A DNA stretch of 64,000 bases from Lysinibacillus sp. B2A1. GTDB lineage: Bacteria; Bacillota; Bacilli; Bacillales_A; Planococcaceae. The translations under genes were made by a program, and so were the position numbers. Shown here one piece after another: positions 7,435 to 16,797 of this stretch (position 1 is the stretch's first letter; each line of letters starts with the position of its first letter). The notes beneath the pieces were generated by a model, which ran no database searches, was not told the origin of the DNA, and saw only the letters and a program-made list of their open reading frames with translations. The stretch covers positions 4,164,501-4,228,500 of the forward strand of contig CP027224.1 in assembly GCA_002973635.1 (NCBI GenBank), in the 5' to 3' direction.

Positions 7435-8313
7435 TTATGCTTGATTATTTTGCTCTTGAAGCCAAGTACTTAAAATTTCTGCAAATTTCTTTGTAACAGG
7501 AGATGCTTGATGCTTCATTGCGATACCAATTGTACGATACCCGCCTTGCTTTAAAGGAATTGCCTTTAAAGTAGATGGTAATGTATTTATCACTAGCTTT
7601 GGTAAAATACTGATGCCAAGATGATGGGAAATCATCGAAATAATTCCTACTTCTTCTGATAGTTCAAAGCGAATATTCGGCTTTACATGATATTGCTCCA
7701 AAATGACTTTCACATCATTTGTTCCTTTATAGGAGGTCATGATAAAGGGCATATCCTCTAGTTCAATAATATCTATTTCTGTCTTGTTAAATAATGGACT
7801 TTTATCAGAAACGATACACAACAATGGATCCTGCTTTAGTTCTGTAAATAGAAATTGCTCTGACTTTTGCCCATTTAAAAATCCTACCTCAACCTCTCCA
7901 CTTAGCAGCCATTGCTCAATCTCATAATAATCTCCCTCACGCAACTCAACTTGTATCCCTGGAAATTGATTGTCCATAATTCGAATAATTTCTGGCATCC
8001 AATTGGAGGAGATACTTGAAATAACACCTATTCGTACTTTACCACGAGTAACGCCAAGTATATGTGCCGCTTCCTGCTGTAGCAACTCTTGTGCATCTAG
8101 AACATGTCTCATTGCCCTTAGCATAGTATCTCCTTCACTTGTTAATGTGACACCAGCTCGACTTCTGTGAATGAGCGCAAAACCGAAATCTTTTTCTAAA
8201 CTAGAGACAGCGTGACTCACTGCGGATTGCGTTAATCCTAATGCATCTGCAGCTTTTGTAAAGCTTGCCACCTCCGCAACCTTTGTTAAAATCTCATATT
8301 TAACTAAACTCAT
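7435..8313 (-). CDS. LysR family transcriptional regulator
   Basis: 292 residues, standard length. Winged helix-turn-helix at the N-terminus (VAEVASFTKAADALGLTQSA then VSHAVSSLEKDFGFALIHRS), then the co-inducer-binding periplasmic-protein-like domain (GKVRIGVISSISSNW onward). It is divergent from the EamA transporter gene at 8446 with 132 bp between starts, the usual arrangement in which the regulator controls its neighbour. The inducer is unknown. The ATG start at 8313 is well placed for the conserved HTH. Confidence 0.93.
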   Translation of the reverse strand: MSLVKYEILTKVAEVASFTKAADALGLTQSAVSHAVSSLEKDFGFALIHRSRAGVTLTSEGDTMLRAMRHVLDAQELLQQEAAHILGVTRGKVRIGVISSISSNWMPEIIRIMDNQFPGIQVELREGDYYEIEQWLLSGEVEVGFLNGQKSEQFLFTELKQDPLLCIVSDKSPLFNKTEIDIIELEDMPFIMTSYKGTNDVKVILEQYHVKPNIRFELSEEVGIISMISHHLGISILPKLVINTLPSTLKAIPLKQGGYRTIGIAMKHQASPVTKKFAEILSTWLQEQNNQA

Positions 8314-8445
8314 CGTAAACCTCTTTATACATGAATTTTTTTAATCCTAATCATTATAAACATTCGTTTTACTAATCACAATACAAGATATATAGTAATT
8401 TTTAGTATAAAAACTGTTTTAGTACACAGATTGCAGGTGAACATA

Positions 8446-9348
8446 ATGAGTATCCAAGGAAAAGCAAATTTATTAATGGTAATTGTGACAATGTTTTGGG
8501 GATTGTCTTATACCTTTATGGTGATGGGACTAGAGACATTGGCTGTTTATAATGTAGTGGCATTACGCTGTATCATTGCTTTTGTCGTAGCAGGCATCAT
8601 CTTTTATAAACGTATGATAAAAGTCGATGTAAATACATTTAAATATGCAGCTATTCAAGGGTTACTGTTATTCATTGTGTTCGCTCTAAGCTTATTCGGT
8701 CTTGAATCAACTTCTGCCTCAAATGCTGGCTTTATTTTAAGCTTAACGGTTGTCTTAGTGCCTATCTTCAGTAGTTTTATTGAGAAAAAATTGCCTTCAA
8801 GAGCTGTAAGTTTTGCGATTGTTTGTACAATGATTGGCATTACTGTTTTAACTGCACATGGCTCTTTTACCTTTCAAAAAGGTGATATTCTAGTGGCCAT
8901 CGCAGCACTATGTTATTCAATTTATCTACTGTTAAATAGTTCTTTTACAAGAAATGTTGAATCTATTTCTTATGGCATTTACCAGCTTGGTTTTGCTGGG
9001 TTATATGCACTTGTTTTAACCTTCTTATTTGAAACACCTACGCTTCCAAATACGTCTAGCTCATGGATTGCTATTATAGGACTCGGCGTCATCTGTAGTG
9101 CATTTTGCTTTGTAGGGCAAACTGTTGCACAACAGTATACGTCTGCTACACATACAGGTCTAATATTTTCCTTAGAGCCGATTTTTGCAGCCATGTTTGC
9201 GATGATGTTTATCGGGGAAGGATTGACATTAAAATTAATGATCGGTGGTAGCTTTATTCTAATTGGAAATCTATTTGCACAGTTAGAGCATCTTCATGTG
9301 CTACGTTTTCTTAGAAAGCAACAACATGAAAAAGCGATACACGAATAA
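8446..9348 (+). CDS. EamA/DMT family transporter
   Basis: 300 residues with about ten membrane helices in two homologous EamA halves (first from MVIVTMFWGLSYTFMVMGLE, second from GDILVAIAALCYSIYLLLNS). The drug/metabolite transporter superfamily exports amino acids, metabolites or drugs. ATG 8446 is preferred over a TTG at 8431 because AGGTGA lies at the right distance before it. The ending VIFSLEPIFAAMFAMMFIGE is the typical final EamA signature. Probably regulated by the divergent LysR protein. The gene runs into a symmetrical terminator at 9347-9377. Confidence 0.92.
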   Translation: MSIQGKANLLMVIVTMFWGLSYTFMVMGLETLAVYNVVALRCIIAFVVAGIIFYKRMIKVDVNTFKYAAIQGLLLFIVFALSLFGLESTSASNAGFILSLTVVLVPIFSSFIEKKLPSRAVSFAIVCTMIGITVLTAHGSFTFQKGDILVAIAALCYSIYLLLNSSFTRNVESISYGIYQLGFAGLYALVLTFLFETPTLPNTSSSWIAIIGLGVICSAFCFVGQTVAQQYTSATHTGLIFSLEPIFAAMFAMMFIGEGLTLKLMIGGSFILIGNLFAQLEHLHVLRFLRKQQHEKAIHE

Positions 9349-9377
9349 AAGACAGAGCGCTAAACACTCTGTCTTTT
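9347..9377. terminator. Bidirectional terminator, now cut off from one of its genes by IS insertion
   Basis: AAAAGACAGAG (9347-9357) and CTCTGTCTTTT (9367-9377) are exact complements. It directly follows the EamA stop. Before the two insertion sequences arrived it would also have faced the 3' end of the D-Asp ligase gene at 12826, which now has no terminator of its own. Confidence 0.85.
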
Positions 9378-9472
9378 CATTCTGTTGAAAAACAAAATCG
9401 TCTATAGACAAAATGTGAACATTCCAATAAAATTCTCTCATTAATGAAATAAGTGAAATGAGGGGATTTTTT

Positions 9473-10852
9473 ATGTACGTTACATACTCCAGAAGAGAGA
9501 TTGAAGAGAATCGAAAATTCTACGAGATGATGTACGACCCTTCGCATCAGTTAGTGAAGATGGATCAAGTGATGGACTGGAATTTTGTATCGAAACAATT
9601 GGAAGTTTTTTATCCATACAGTATTGGTCGCCCAACAAAAGATCCCATCATGTTGGTGAAAATCTTATTGATTCAGTATTTAGAAGGCTTTCGTTCAGTT
9701 CGTTTTACGTGTAAGCAAGTGAAGCAACACGCAACGTATCGCTGGTTTTTAGGCATTTCTCCTACAGAAAAAATTCCAGATCACTCAACCATCTCTAAGT
9801 TTCTTTCGCAACGTCTGCAGGGTGTGACGTTTTGGGAGGAACTTTTTCAACATTGTCTTCTTTTCATTCACGATGAAGGATTTATTGCGAACGAAACATG
9901 GGTGGCAGATGAAACGGAATTAAAAGCGAATGCCAATAAACGGGTGCGTAACGTACAGATTGAAGAGAAAATCATAGAAGAAAAAGAGGATGATTTAACG
10001 CTTATTAATGAACACCGTGCGCGTCATGGGAAGAAATTTCTTATGACAAAAGAGCCAAAGGTAGAAGAAAAGCGAACAAATAGTAGCCCTGTGGATCCGG
10101 AAGCACGTTTGTCTGTTAAACATGATGAACGTGGGCGCTTTGCGTATTTTGAGCACCGTATTGTGGATTCGTTACATAACTTTATTATTGCGACAGATGT
10201 CACAGCTGCGAATGTACCAGGGCATCGTAAATTAGTAGGACAAGTGGATCAATTAAAGCAATTATTTGGGCAATACGCGAAGGAAATAGCGCTCGACTCA
10301 GGTTATTACAATGCCCCTCTTGCCCGAAGATTGTTTGAAAGGAAATTCTTCGTTTATATGTCTTATCGACGATTCGCAACGAAGGACCACCCGAATTGTC
10401 GCCGTTATCAGTTTAAACAGGTGAATGAGGATCTCTATGCCTGTCCATGTGGTGTACCATTTTATTATAAAACAACGAATCGACAGGGCTATCACGAATT
10501 CAAACCACCAAAAGGAAGTTGTCAATTCTGCCCTTTTGTAAAAAGGGAAAACGAAGACCGTGTGTTACGAATTTCGATTCACCAAGAAATTTATAATCAA
10601 TTACGAGGGCAACGCTTGTCCTATCGGGGGAAAATCCTTCGTTCTGTACGTCCAGCCACTGTCGAACTTAGCTTCGCACATAGTAAAGAACTCCACGGTT
10701 TACGCTATGCGCGTTACCGTGGAGTCCAAAAAGTAAAAAGACAAGTTTTGATGACAGCCATCATACAAAACTTGAAAAAGTGGACCAAACTCCGCTCACT
10801 CAAGCAAATTGGTCTACACCTAACACATGAAATTATAGAAGAATCTGTTTAA
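9473..10852 (+). CDS. IS1182-family transposase
   Basis: 459 residues starting MYVTYSRREIEENRKF; ATG 9473 follows GAGGGGA at good spacing, better than the in-frame ATG at 9458. The N-terminal DUF772-like region (YSIGRPTKDPIMLVKILLIQ, then KIPDHSTISKFLSQRL) precedes a DDE catalytic core with VADETELKANANK and EIALDSGYYN. A cysteine cluster (CPCGVPF, then GSCQFCPF) follows, then VELSFAHSKELHGLRYARYR with the likely final acidic residue. The frame is intact, so the element may be active. A hairpin terminator (10872-10900) follows within the IS. Confidence 0.92.
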   Translation: MYVTYSRREIEENRKFYEMMYDPSHQLVKMDQVMDWNFVSKQLEVFYPYSIGRPTKDPIMLVKILLIQYLEGFRSVRFTCKQVKQHATYRWFLGISPTEKIPDHSTISKFLSQRLQGVTFWEELFQHCLLFIHDEGFIANETWVADETELKANANKRVRNVQIEEKIIEEKEDDLTLINEHRARHGKKFLMTKEPKVEEKRTNSSPVDPEARLSVKHDERGRFAYFEHRIVDSLHNFIIATDVTAANVPGHRKLVGQVDQLKQLFGQYAKEIALDSGYYNAPLARRLFERKFFVYMSYRRFATKDHPNCRRYQFKQVNEDLYACPCGVPFYYKTTNRQGYHEFKPPKGSCQFCPFVKRENEDRVLRISIHQEIYNQLRGQRLSYRGKILRSVRPATVELSFAHSKELHGLRYARYRGVQKVKRQVLMTAIIQNLKKWTKLRSLKQIGLHLTHEIIEESV

Positions 10853-10871
10853 AAAAACAAATAGAATCATA

Positions 10872-10900
10872 AAAATGCCATAAAAAATTTGTGGCATTTT
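10872..10900 (+). terminator. Terminator inside the first IS, after the transposase
   Basis: AAAATGCCA (10872-10880) pairs with TGGCATTTT (10892-10900). Confidence 0.7.
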
Positions 10901-10933
10901 CATTGACATAATCTTATTTCAACACTATGAAAA

Positions 10934-12816
10934 GGGGCTGTCCGAAAAGTCGATGTAAATTGACTTTTCGGTACAGCCTTTTTCCATTTTTGTATACAAA
11001 AAAACCGCCCTCTTTTGTAAAATGAAGTTACCAGACCACATTCAACAGAAAGGACGATTTTTAATGAATAACCAAATGATTACTCAAGCAGATTATAACA
11101 TGCAAATGGAAATGACTCTAGAAGGAATTTCAGAGGCGGGCATCTCTCAGAAACATCCTAAACCTCTTGTGTTCCAGCCTTATACAAATCGTCAAAGTAT
11201 GATGATTATTGATATCGAATCCTATATTCCTGAGCATCATGTAGCGCGTTTGGTCGATGAAATGGTGGAATCTATTCCAGATGAATTGTTATTTTCCCAT
11301 TACGTAGGTGGTGGTCGTGCCCCTTATCATCCTAAAATGTTACTGAAAGTCATTTTATATGCCTACACGCAAAAAACTTATTCTAGCCGAAGTATGAAAC
11401 GAATGGTCGAAGAAAGTCTACCCGCTATGTGGTTAGCAGGCATGCAAGAACCTGACCATCGTACCATCAATGATTTCCGTGGTGTTCGTATGCCAGCCAT
11501 CATAGAGGAGGTGTTTGAACAATTCCTCCTTCAACTGATGGAGCAAGAATTCATTGACCTTGAGCACATGTTTGTGGATGGTACGAAAATTGAAGCGAAC
11601 GCCAATAAATATTCGTTTGTATGGGGCAAAGCGATTGCCAATCACGACCAAAAGCTACGTGATAAGATCCAATCGCTGATAAAAGATGTGCGTGCTGTGA
11701 CAACCCAAGAGTTACGTGAGGACAAACTAGAAGAACAACTAGCAAAGACAGTCGAACAACTAACGGAGGAAGTGCAAGCGTTAGAAGGTCAATATGAACA
11801 GACAACGGACAAAGAGGAAAGAAAACGACTTCGAATGGAGAAATCTAAACGCAAAAAACACATCCAAACGATTGAAACGGATTATCTGCCAAGACTAGCA
11901 CGTTATGAAGCGCAAAGAGAAATTCTTGGTGAACGTGGTAGTTATTCGAAAACAGACCCGGATGCCACGTTTATGCGAATGAAAGATGATCATATGAAAA
12001 ACGGTCAATTAAAAGCTGGGTACAATGTACAAGTGGCCACACAATATCAGTTCATTATCGGATACGAGTTATTTCAACGACCAGGAGACACACGTTGTTT
12101 CCAACCATTTATGAAACAACTACTCGAAGCGTTACCCAAAGCGCCAATACAGGTGATAGCAGACGCGGGCTATGCGAGTGAAGAAAATTACTTATTTGCG
12201 ATTGGCGAAGAAAAGGAACCACTATTTGAATTACTGGCTCCGTATAACACGTATGTAAAGGAACAAACAAAAAAATATAAACAGGATATTTCGAAGGTGC
12301 AAAACTGGCCCTATCGCGAGGAAGAGGATGTCTTTATTTGTCCGAACAATCGGAAGGTGATATTTAAACGCTATAGTCAACGAAAAAATACCGGAGGATA
12401 CGAACAAGACTACAAAATTTATGAATGTGAGGATTGTACAGATTGTCCGTTGAAAGCGCTTTGTACAAAAGCAAAAGGCAATCGTCAAGTCCACTTGAAT
12501 CCGGTCTATGAAGAAATGAAAGCAAAGGCACGAGCAGCCCTTGATGACGAACAAAAAGCAGCCCTTTATGCGAAGCGCAAAGTGGATGTCGAAACTGTGT
12601 TCGGTGACATCAAGGGCAATCGGTCGTTTACGCGATTTTTATTGCGTGGGCTAACTAAGGTCCGAACAGAATTTGGACTCGTAGCAATCGCCCATAACCT
12701 ACTTAAGGTAGCTGGCATCCGCCTCGCTAATTTAAGCCAAAAGGAAAAAGGTCGATTTGGAAAACTACTCGTTTTCCAAATCGACCTTTTTATTTAGGGA
12801 CTTTTAGGACAGCCCC
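10934..12816 (+). mobile_element. Insertion sequence, IS1182 family, 1.88 kb
   Basis: Terminal inverted repeats are GGGGCTGTCCGAAAAGTC (10934-10951) and, on the right, the complement of GGGGCTGTCCTAAAAGTC ending at 12816, with one mismatch in 18. The left end abuts the first IS directly; the right end lies nine bases from the stop codon of the leftward gene at 12826. No target duplication is evident. A GTCGATGTAAATTGAC hairpin near the left end may block outside read-through. Confidence 0.88.
11064..12797 (+). CDS. IS1182-family transposase
   Basis: 577 residues from ATG 11064, chosen because AAAGGACG lies eight bases upstream; a longer in-frame start at 11022 lacks such a site. SYIPEHHVARLVDEMVESIP and GGGRAPYHPKMLLKVILYAY form the DUF772 region; FVDGTKIEANANKYSFVWGK carries the first catalytic aspartate; VIADAGYASEENY the second; KRKVDVETVFGDIKGNRSF the final glutamate. 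A coiled-coil insertion (about residues 200-290, rich in E/K/R) separates the first two. The frame is complete to within 20 bases of the right inverted repeat. Confidence 0.95.
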   Translation: MNNQMITQADYNMQMEMTLEGISEAGISQKHPKPLVFQPYTNRQSMMIIDIESYIPEHHVARLVDEMVESIPDELLFSHYVGGGRAPYHPKMLLKVILYAYTQKTYSSRSMKRMVEESLPAMWLAGMQEPDHRTINDFRGVRMPAIIEEVFEQFLLQLMEQEFIDLEHMFVDGTKIEANANKYSFVWGKAIANHDQKLRDKIQSLIKDVRAVTTQELREDKLEEQLAKTVEQLTEEVQALEGQYEQTTDKEERKRLRMEKSKRKKHIQTIETDYLPRLARYEAQREILGERGSYSKTDPDATFMRMKDDHMKNGQLKAGYNVQVATQYQFIIGYELFQRPGDTRCFQPFMKQLLEALPKAPIQVIADAGYASEENYLFAIGEEKEPLFELLAPYNTYVKEQTKKYKQDISKVQNWPYREEEDVFICPNNRKVIFKRYSQRKNTGGYEQDYKIYECEDCTDCPLKALCTKAKGNRQVHLNPVYEEMKAKARAALDDEQKAALYAKRKVDVETVFGDIKGNRSFTRFLLRGLTKVRTEFGLVAIAHNLLKVAGIRLANLSQKEKGRFGKLLVFQIDLFI

Positions 12817-12825
12817 TTCTTTGTT

Positions 12826-14052
12826 TTACTCGGATAGTCCTTTATTATTAAAGTACTTTTTATATTTTCGATAATAATTTAAATTATTTAACGTTAGCTT
12901 GACCCAACGCTTGGCATTCATATCCTCATTAAAATAAAGAGAATTTGTATATTTCCCTTCACGAATTAATTTTTTCGCTTCTAGTTTAAGCTTTTCATTG
13001 GATGCATACTTGAATAATACCCCTTTAGGAATAATCATCCATAAATGCTTATCCTGTACATATGTTAATTCCTGCTCAATATTTAACATATGGTCGTCAG
13101 CTACATACTTCATTAAATTATGGCCACTCGCTGTTACATAATAACTTGAGCGTCCATTACGTAAGTTAATTTCAAAAAGCTTATACTGTTTGTCACGAAT
13201 ATCGTATTTCATATCGAAGTTTGCAAAGCCTGTATAACCGATATCCTCTAAGAAGTTGCGTACTTGATCCAGTAGTTCTTTATCGTATGTAGTAACGATG
13301 GCTGCGTAACTACCAATACCTTCTGGTGAATGCTCTTCTAAAATTGGATTACCTAAACACATCAGCTTAACTTTGCCGTCTTTGCCAACATACGCATTTA
13401 ATACACGCATATATGAATCGTCACCAGGAATAAATTCCTGAATGATCATTGTATCCTGATAGCTTGAGCTATAGATTGCTTTTAAAATGGCTGTTTTTTC
13501 AGCTTCATCATGTGCAACAAAAACTTTTTTCTTACCAGGGAACTTACATGCCCAGTATTCAACCGAATTCGAAGCCTTTAGAATAATCGGGTAATCGAAT
13601 GGTGGTGTAAAATTTTCGTAATTATCAGCTGTAACTGTCGTTGTACCTGGGTACTTGAAATTGTACTTATCACACATTTTATAGAAATTTTCTTTTAACA
13701 AAATTTCATCCATCAGCGATTCATCAATATAAGGTACTGTAAAATGCTCCTGTAATGCTGGCTTATTTTTGATAATAAGCTTTGCGTAATCATCACCACA
13801 GGCTAATAGCAGTAGTTTTTTATTAGCATATTTTTTTGCTACCTGTGCAAGGGCGGGCGCAAATACATCCTGTTCATTTAAGCGATCTATCTCCTGGAAA
13901 TCTAAAATATGGCTGTCTTGTGTAGCTGTTAAATGTGAACGTCCTAATACAAGTGGCTTTATGCCATATGCCTCATAGAACGCACGTGCCATACCGTATG
14001 CATTCATATCTGATCCTAATAGTATTGGTAAAAATGGTTGCTCAGTTGCCAT
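12826..14052 (-). CDS. ATP-grasp carboxylate-amine ligase, probable D-aspartate ligase of peptidoglycan
   Basis: 408 residues. FLPILLGSDMNAYGMARAFY followed by LLLACGDDYAKLI, an ATP-grasp fold (PIILKASNSVEYW, then DTMIIQEFIPGDDSYMRVLN) and FEINLRNGRSSYYVTASGHN closely recall the enterococcal Asl D-aspartate ligase, which attaches D-Asp to the lysine side chain of the cell-wall precursor. Lysinibacillus walls are of the Lys-D-Asp type, so the role fits; this is inference from family resemblance. It acts in the cytosol. The second IS ends only nine bases after the stop, and no terminator remains there. No aspartate racemase gene is in the window. Confidence 0.75.
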   Translation of the reverse strand: MATEQPFLPILLGSDMNAYGMARAFYEAYGIKPLVLGRSHLTATQDSHILDFQEIDRLNEQDVFAPALAQVAKKYANKKLLLLACGDDYAKLIIKNKPALQEHFTVPYIDESLMDEILLKENFYKMCDKYNFKYPGTTTVTADNYENFTPPFDYPIILKASNSVEYWACKFPGKKKVFVAHDEAEKTAILKAIYSSSYQDTMIIQEFIPGDDSYMRVLNAYVGKDGKVKLMCLGNPILEEHSPEGIGSYAAIVTTYDKELLDQVRNFLEDIGYTGFANFDMKYDIRDKQYKLFEINLRNGRSSYYVTASGHNLMKYVADDHMLNIEQELTYVQDKHLWMIIPKGVLFKYASNEKLKLEAKKLIREGKYTNSLYFNEDMNAKRWVKLTLNNLNYYRKYKKYFNNKGLSE

Positions 14053-14202
14053 GTAATTTCAACTCTCTTTTATGTTTTAGTATCGTTTTTAAGTGTATCA
14101 TATTTTCTAAAATGTTCACGGAAAAAGGTCAAAAAAAGCAAGGTATAGACAATTAATCACCAATACTATAGATGGAAGTATTCTGTTAAATCAAGATAAA
14201 CT

Positions 14203-14233
14203 AAAAAACGTGCAAACAGTTTAAGTTTACACG
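14203..14233 (-). terminator. Terminator of the ytnP-like gene
   Basis: On the minus strand CGTGTAAAC pairs with GTTTGCACG (one G-U), then TTTTTT. Confidence 0.8.
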
Positions 14234-14244
14234 CTCTTTACTCA

Positions 14245-15108
14245 TTAGAATGTAATGACAGCTTGTCTGCTACGCTCAAGCTTATCAACTATTTCCTTGC
14301 CTGTTTCGTCCCATTTAATCATGCGATAATATGCATCATGATAGAAGATAAAACCATAGCCATTTGCTAGTGCTTCTTTCATAATACGTTCTTTCGCAAA
14401 GACACTTGCCATCGGATAATCATCATACGCTAAAACCCATAATGGATTTTGATGAGCATGTGTTGGCATAATATCTGCCATATGCAACAGCACTTCACTA
14501 TTTTGAGTTAATTTAATGATGGCATGTCCATCACTATGACCACCAGTATGAATCATTTCTATACCAGGAACTACCTCAAGCGTACCTTCATACGTTTCAA
14601 CTAAATGCTGAACAGGCTCCCAGTTCTCTTTCCAATACGTATTTTTTGAGCGAATATTTGGCTCACGCATCTCATCCCATTCAATTTTCGTCACGAAAAT
14701 TCTGGCATTCGGGAAAGTTGGAACAAGTATATCATCTTCCCATTGCGTTAAACCGCCAGCATGATCGAAATGCAAATGAGTCATTAATATTGCATCAATA
14801 TCTGCCGTTGTTAATCCTAGCTCCTGTAAGCTATCCAATAATGTTGATTCTTCAGTAACACCAAAATTTCGAAGCTGCTTTTCATTTAACTTGTTAAAGC
14901 CAACACCTGTATCAACGAGATAATTTTTACCTTCAAATTGAATTAAAATTGGCTCAGTCGGTAACTCGATTTGATTTTTTTCGTTTACTGGATATTTGCG
15001 TGACCAAAGTGGTTTTGGCACGACTCCAAACATAGCACCGCCATCAAGGCAAGTGACACCCCCGTTTAGCCATGATAATGACATATTGTGAAACTGTAAC
15101 TGATCCAT
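14245..15108 (-). CDS. ytnP: Metallo-beta-lactamase-fold hydrolase, YtnP (quorum-quenching lactonase) family
   Basis: 287 residues. The metal motif HxHxDH is present in [17 protein letters not shown], with further ligands in [23 protein letters not shown] and IFYHDAYY. In Bacillus subtilis YtnP hydrolyses N-acyl-homoserine lactones and interferes with streptomycete signalling; the substrate here is inferred from the family. It follows trmB by 11 bases on the same strand, the same neighbourhood as in Bacillus. GGGGGAG precedes the ATG at 15108. A terminator follows. Confidence 0.87.
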   Translation of the reverse strand: MDQLQFHNMSLSWLNGGVTCLDGGAMFGVVPKPLWSRKYPVNEKNQIELPTEPILIQFEGKNYLVDTGVGFNKLNEKQLRNFGVTEESTLLDSLQELGLTTADIDAILMTHLHFDHAGGLTQWEDDILVPTFPNARIFVTKIEWDEMREPNIRSKNTYWKENWEPVQHLVETYEGTLEVVPGIEMIHTGGHSDGHAIIKLTQNSEVLLHMADIMPTHAHQNPLWVLAYDDYPMASVFAKERIMKEALANGYGFIFYHDAYYRMIKWDETGKEIVDKLERSRQAVITF

Positions 15109-15119
15109 CCATACTCCCC

Positions 15120-15767
15120 CTATTTAGTAATGAATTGCGATTCTAGACGATAGATTGGCTGTCCTTTAGCAGAAAATTTCTGCTCATACTCAGTCATAAC
15201 ATTATCCTCAGGCATATTCGCATGTAGGTCGAGTGATACATACTTTAGTAACATACCATATTCAGAAATACTAGTTAATGAATACTCAAACAAACCACGG
15301 TTATCCGTTTTAAAATGGATTTCCCCATTATCCACTAAAATCGACTCATATAATTTCAAAAAATCCCCGTGCGTTAAACGTCGTTTCGCATGACGCGTTT
15401 TTGGCCAAGGATCTGAGAAATTCAGATACACACGATCTACATCATTTTTTGCGAAATATTTATATAAATCTGCGCCATTTACTTTTAATAATCGTAAATT
15501 CGCTGGAGATTTAGCCTCTACTATTTTTTCCAACGCACATACAATGACACTATCATAAAGCTCAATGCCAATGTAATTAATATCAGGATTTTGTAAGGCC
15601 ATACCAGTAACAAATTGCCCTTTTCCAGTACCTACCTCAATATGCAGCGGGTTATCGTTGCCAAAAACTGCCTGCCAATTCCCTTTAAAGTCCTCAGGAT
15701 TTGGAATAATCACCTCTGGATGACTTGTAATCATTTCCTCCGCCCAAGGCTTATTTCTTAATCTCAA
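15120..15767 (-). CDS. trmB: tRNA (guanine-N7-)-methyltransferase
   Basis: 215 residues; makes m7G46 in tRNA using S-adenosylmethionine. Motif I is [20 protein letters not shown] and the family signature [20 protein letters not shown] is intact. The start is TTG at 15767, seven bases after GAGG; it gives [12 protein letters not shown], aligned with the usual MRxRxKPWA beginning. Transcribed with ytnP downstream. Full length. Confidence 0.95.
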   Translation of the reverse strand: MRLRNKPWAEEMITSHPEVIIPNPEDFKGNWQAVFGNDNPLHIEVGTGKGQFVTGMALQNPDINYIGIELYDSVIVCALEKIVEAKSPANLRLLKVNGADLYKYFAKNDVDRVYLNFSDPWPKTRHAKRRLTHGDFLKLYESILVDNGEIHFKTDNRGLFEYSLTSISEYGMLLKYVSLDLHANMPEDNVMTEYEQKFSAKGQPIYRLESQFITK

Positions 15768-15843
15768 TTTTTTTCCTCATTTCTTTCATGTAAAATTATT
15801 GATTTTTTATAGTATAACTTATTACCATAAAATTCGCATGAAA

Positions 15844-16794
15844 TTATTGCGAAATGATATTTTTAGCTTCTTCTGCTACTACATGCCAAGCTTCACGTTG
15901 AACTGCACAATAGATGTTTGTTCCATGACCAATTTCCCTGATATAGTTACCATCTGTATGACAATCAATTTGCTGTGATTGCAGCAATATTTCAAATGCA
16001 TTGCCTTGTAAAAATGTGATTTCTTTAAATTTAGTATGCTTGCCAAAAAATACAGTAATAAACACAAGCAATAACTTAAGACGTGAAATACCATGAACGA
16101 TTGTTAGTTCTATTTTTCCATCATTAGGTTTGGAGTAAGGAGAGATTTTCATTCCTCCTCCGAAATATGGATGATTACTCATCGCAACAAACCATGTCTT
16201 CTGGAACTGCCATTGTTGATTGTTTGTACGAATGGTTACATCAAAGCGCTGAAAGCTAAATAACCCTCTAACTACAGCTACAGCATAGGATAACTTACCA
16301 AGTCCGATTTTATTGAGATAAAACTTCAAACGAGATTTATTAATGTACTTCGTAACAAAAGCATCAAAGCCAACGCCCGCATTATTAACAAATATCCTGT
16401 CCTGAAGTGCTCCAAGCTGAATGGTACCAGCATCCATCGAAAGACTAGACATATTTGTCTGAAGATAAGTTTCAATTTGTTGAGCATTTTGAAATGTTGT
16501 GAAGTATCGCGCAAAGTCGTTCCCAGAGCCTGCACGCACTACACCAATAACTATATATTCATTATGTACAACGCCACTTACAACCTCATGTATTGTGCCG
16601 TCACCGCCAACAATAACAACTAGTTTTTTTGTTTGCGCATTTTGTGCCCATTGTTTTGCAATTTTTTGTCCATGTCCTTCATATTCTGTGAAGACAGCTT
16701 GATAGTCGATTGTTAAATGGCGTTGAAGCTTACGCCAAACCTTCTTACCCTTTCCATTACCAGCTGCCTCATTCACAATAAATAATACCTGCAT
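15844..16794 (-). CDS. ytlR: Diacylglycerol/lipid kinase family protein (YtlR-like)
   Basis: 316 residues with the DAGK catalytic motif VVIVGGDGTIHEVVSGVVHN near residue 58 and VRAGSGNDFARYF after it, then YFGGGMKISPYSKPNDGKIE in the C-terminal beta-sandwich. Such enzymes phosphorylate lipid substrates at the membrane; the lipid is unknown for YtlR. The gene follows the NERD-like gene by three bases and is probably translated from the same mRNA; GAGGATTAATGC precedes the ATG. Confidence 0.88.
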   Translation of the reverse strand: MQVLFIVNEAAGNGKGKKVWRKLQRHLTIDYQAVFTEYEGHGQKIAKQWAQNAQTKKLVVIVGGDGTIHEVVSGVVHNEYIVIGVVRAGSGNDFARYFTTFQNAQQIETYLQTNMSSLSMDAGTIQLGALQDRIFVNNAGVGFDAFVTKYINKSRLKFYLNKIGLGKLSYAVAVVRGLFSFQRFDVTIRTNNQQWQFQKTWFVAMSNHPYFGGGMKISPYSKPNDGKIELTIVHGISRLKLLLVFITVFFGKHTKFKEITFLQGNAFEILLQSQQIDCHTDGNYIREIGHGTNIYCAVQREAWHVVAEEAKNIISQ

Positions 16795-16797
16795 GCA

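Larger units (their letters stand above)
9374..10933 (+). mobile_element. Insertion sequence, IS1182-type, about 1.56 kb
   Basis: The transposase gene is flanked by related ends: TTGAAAAACAAAATCGTC at 9385 on the left and, reading inward from the right, TTGAAATAAGATTATGTC (10922-10905). Both are preceded by TTTTCATnnTG. The inverted repeat is imperfect (about 60-70% identity) and no certain target duplication is visible; the left end overlaps the T-run of the EamA terminator. The ORF-less element at 30966-31608 shares these ends. Confidence 0.7.

Noticed and set aside
10934..12816. One composite transposon formed by the two IS elements
   Set aside because: They differ in sequence and ends and carry no cargo between them; two independent insertions explain the layout.
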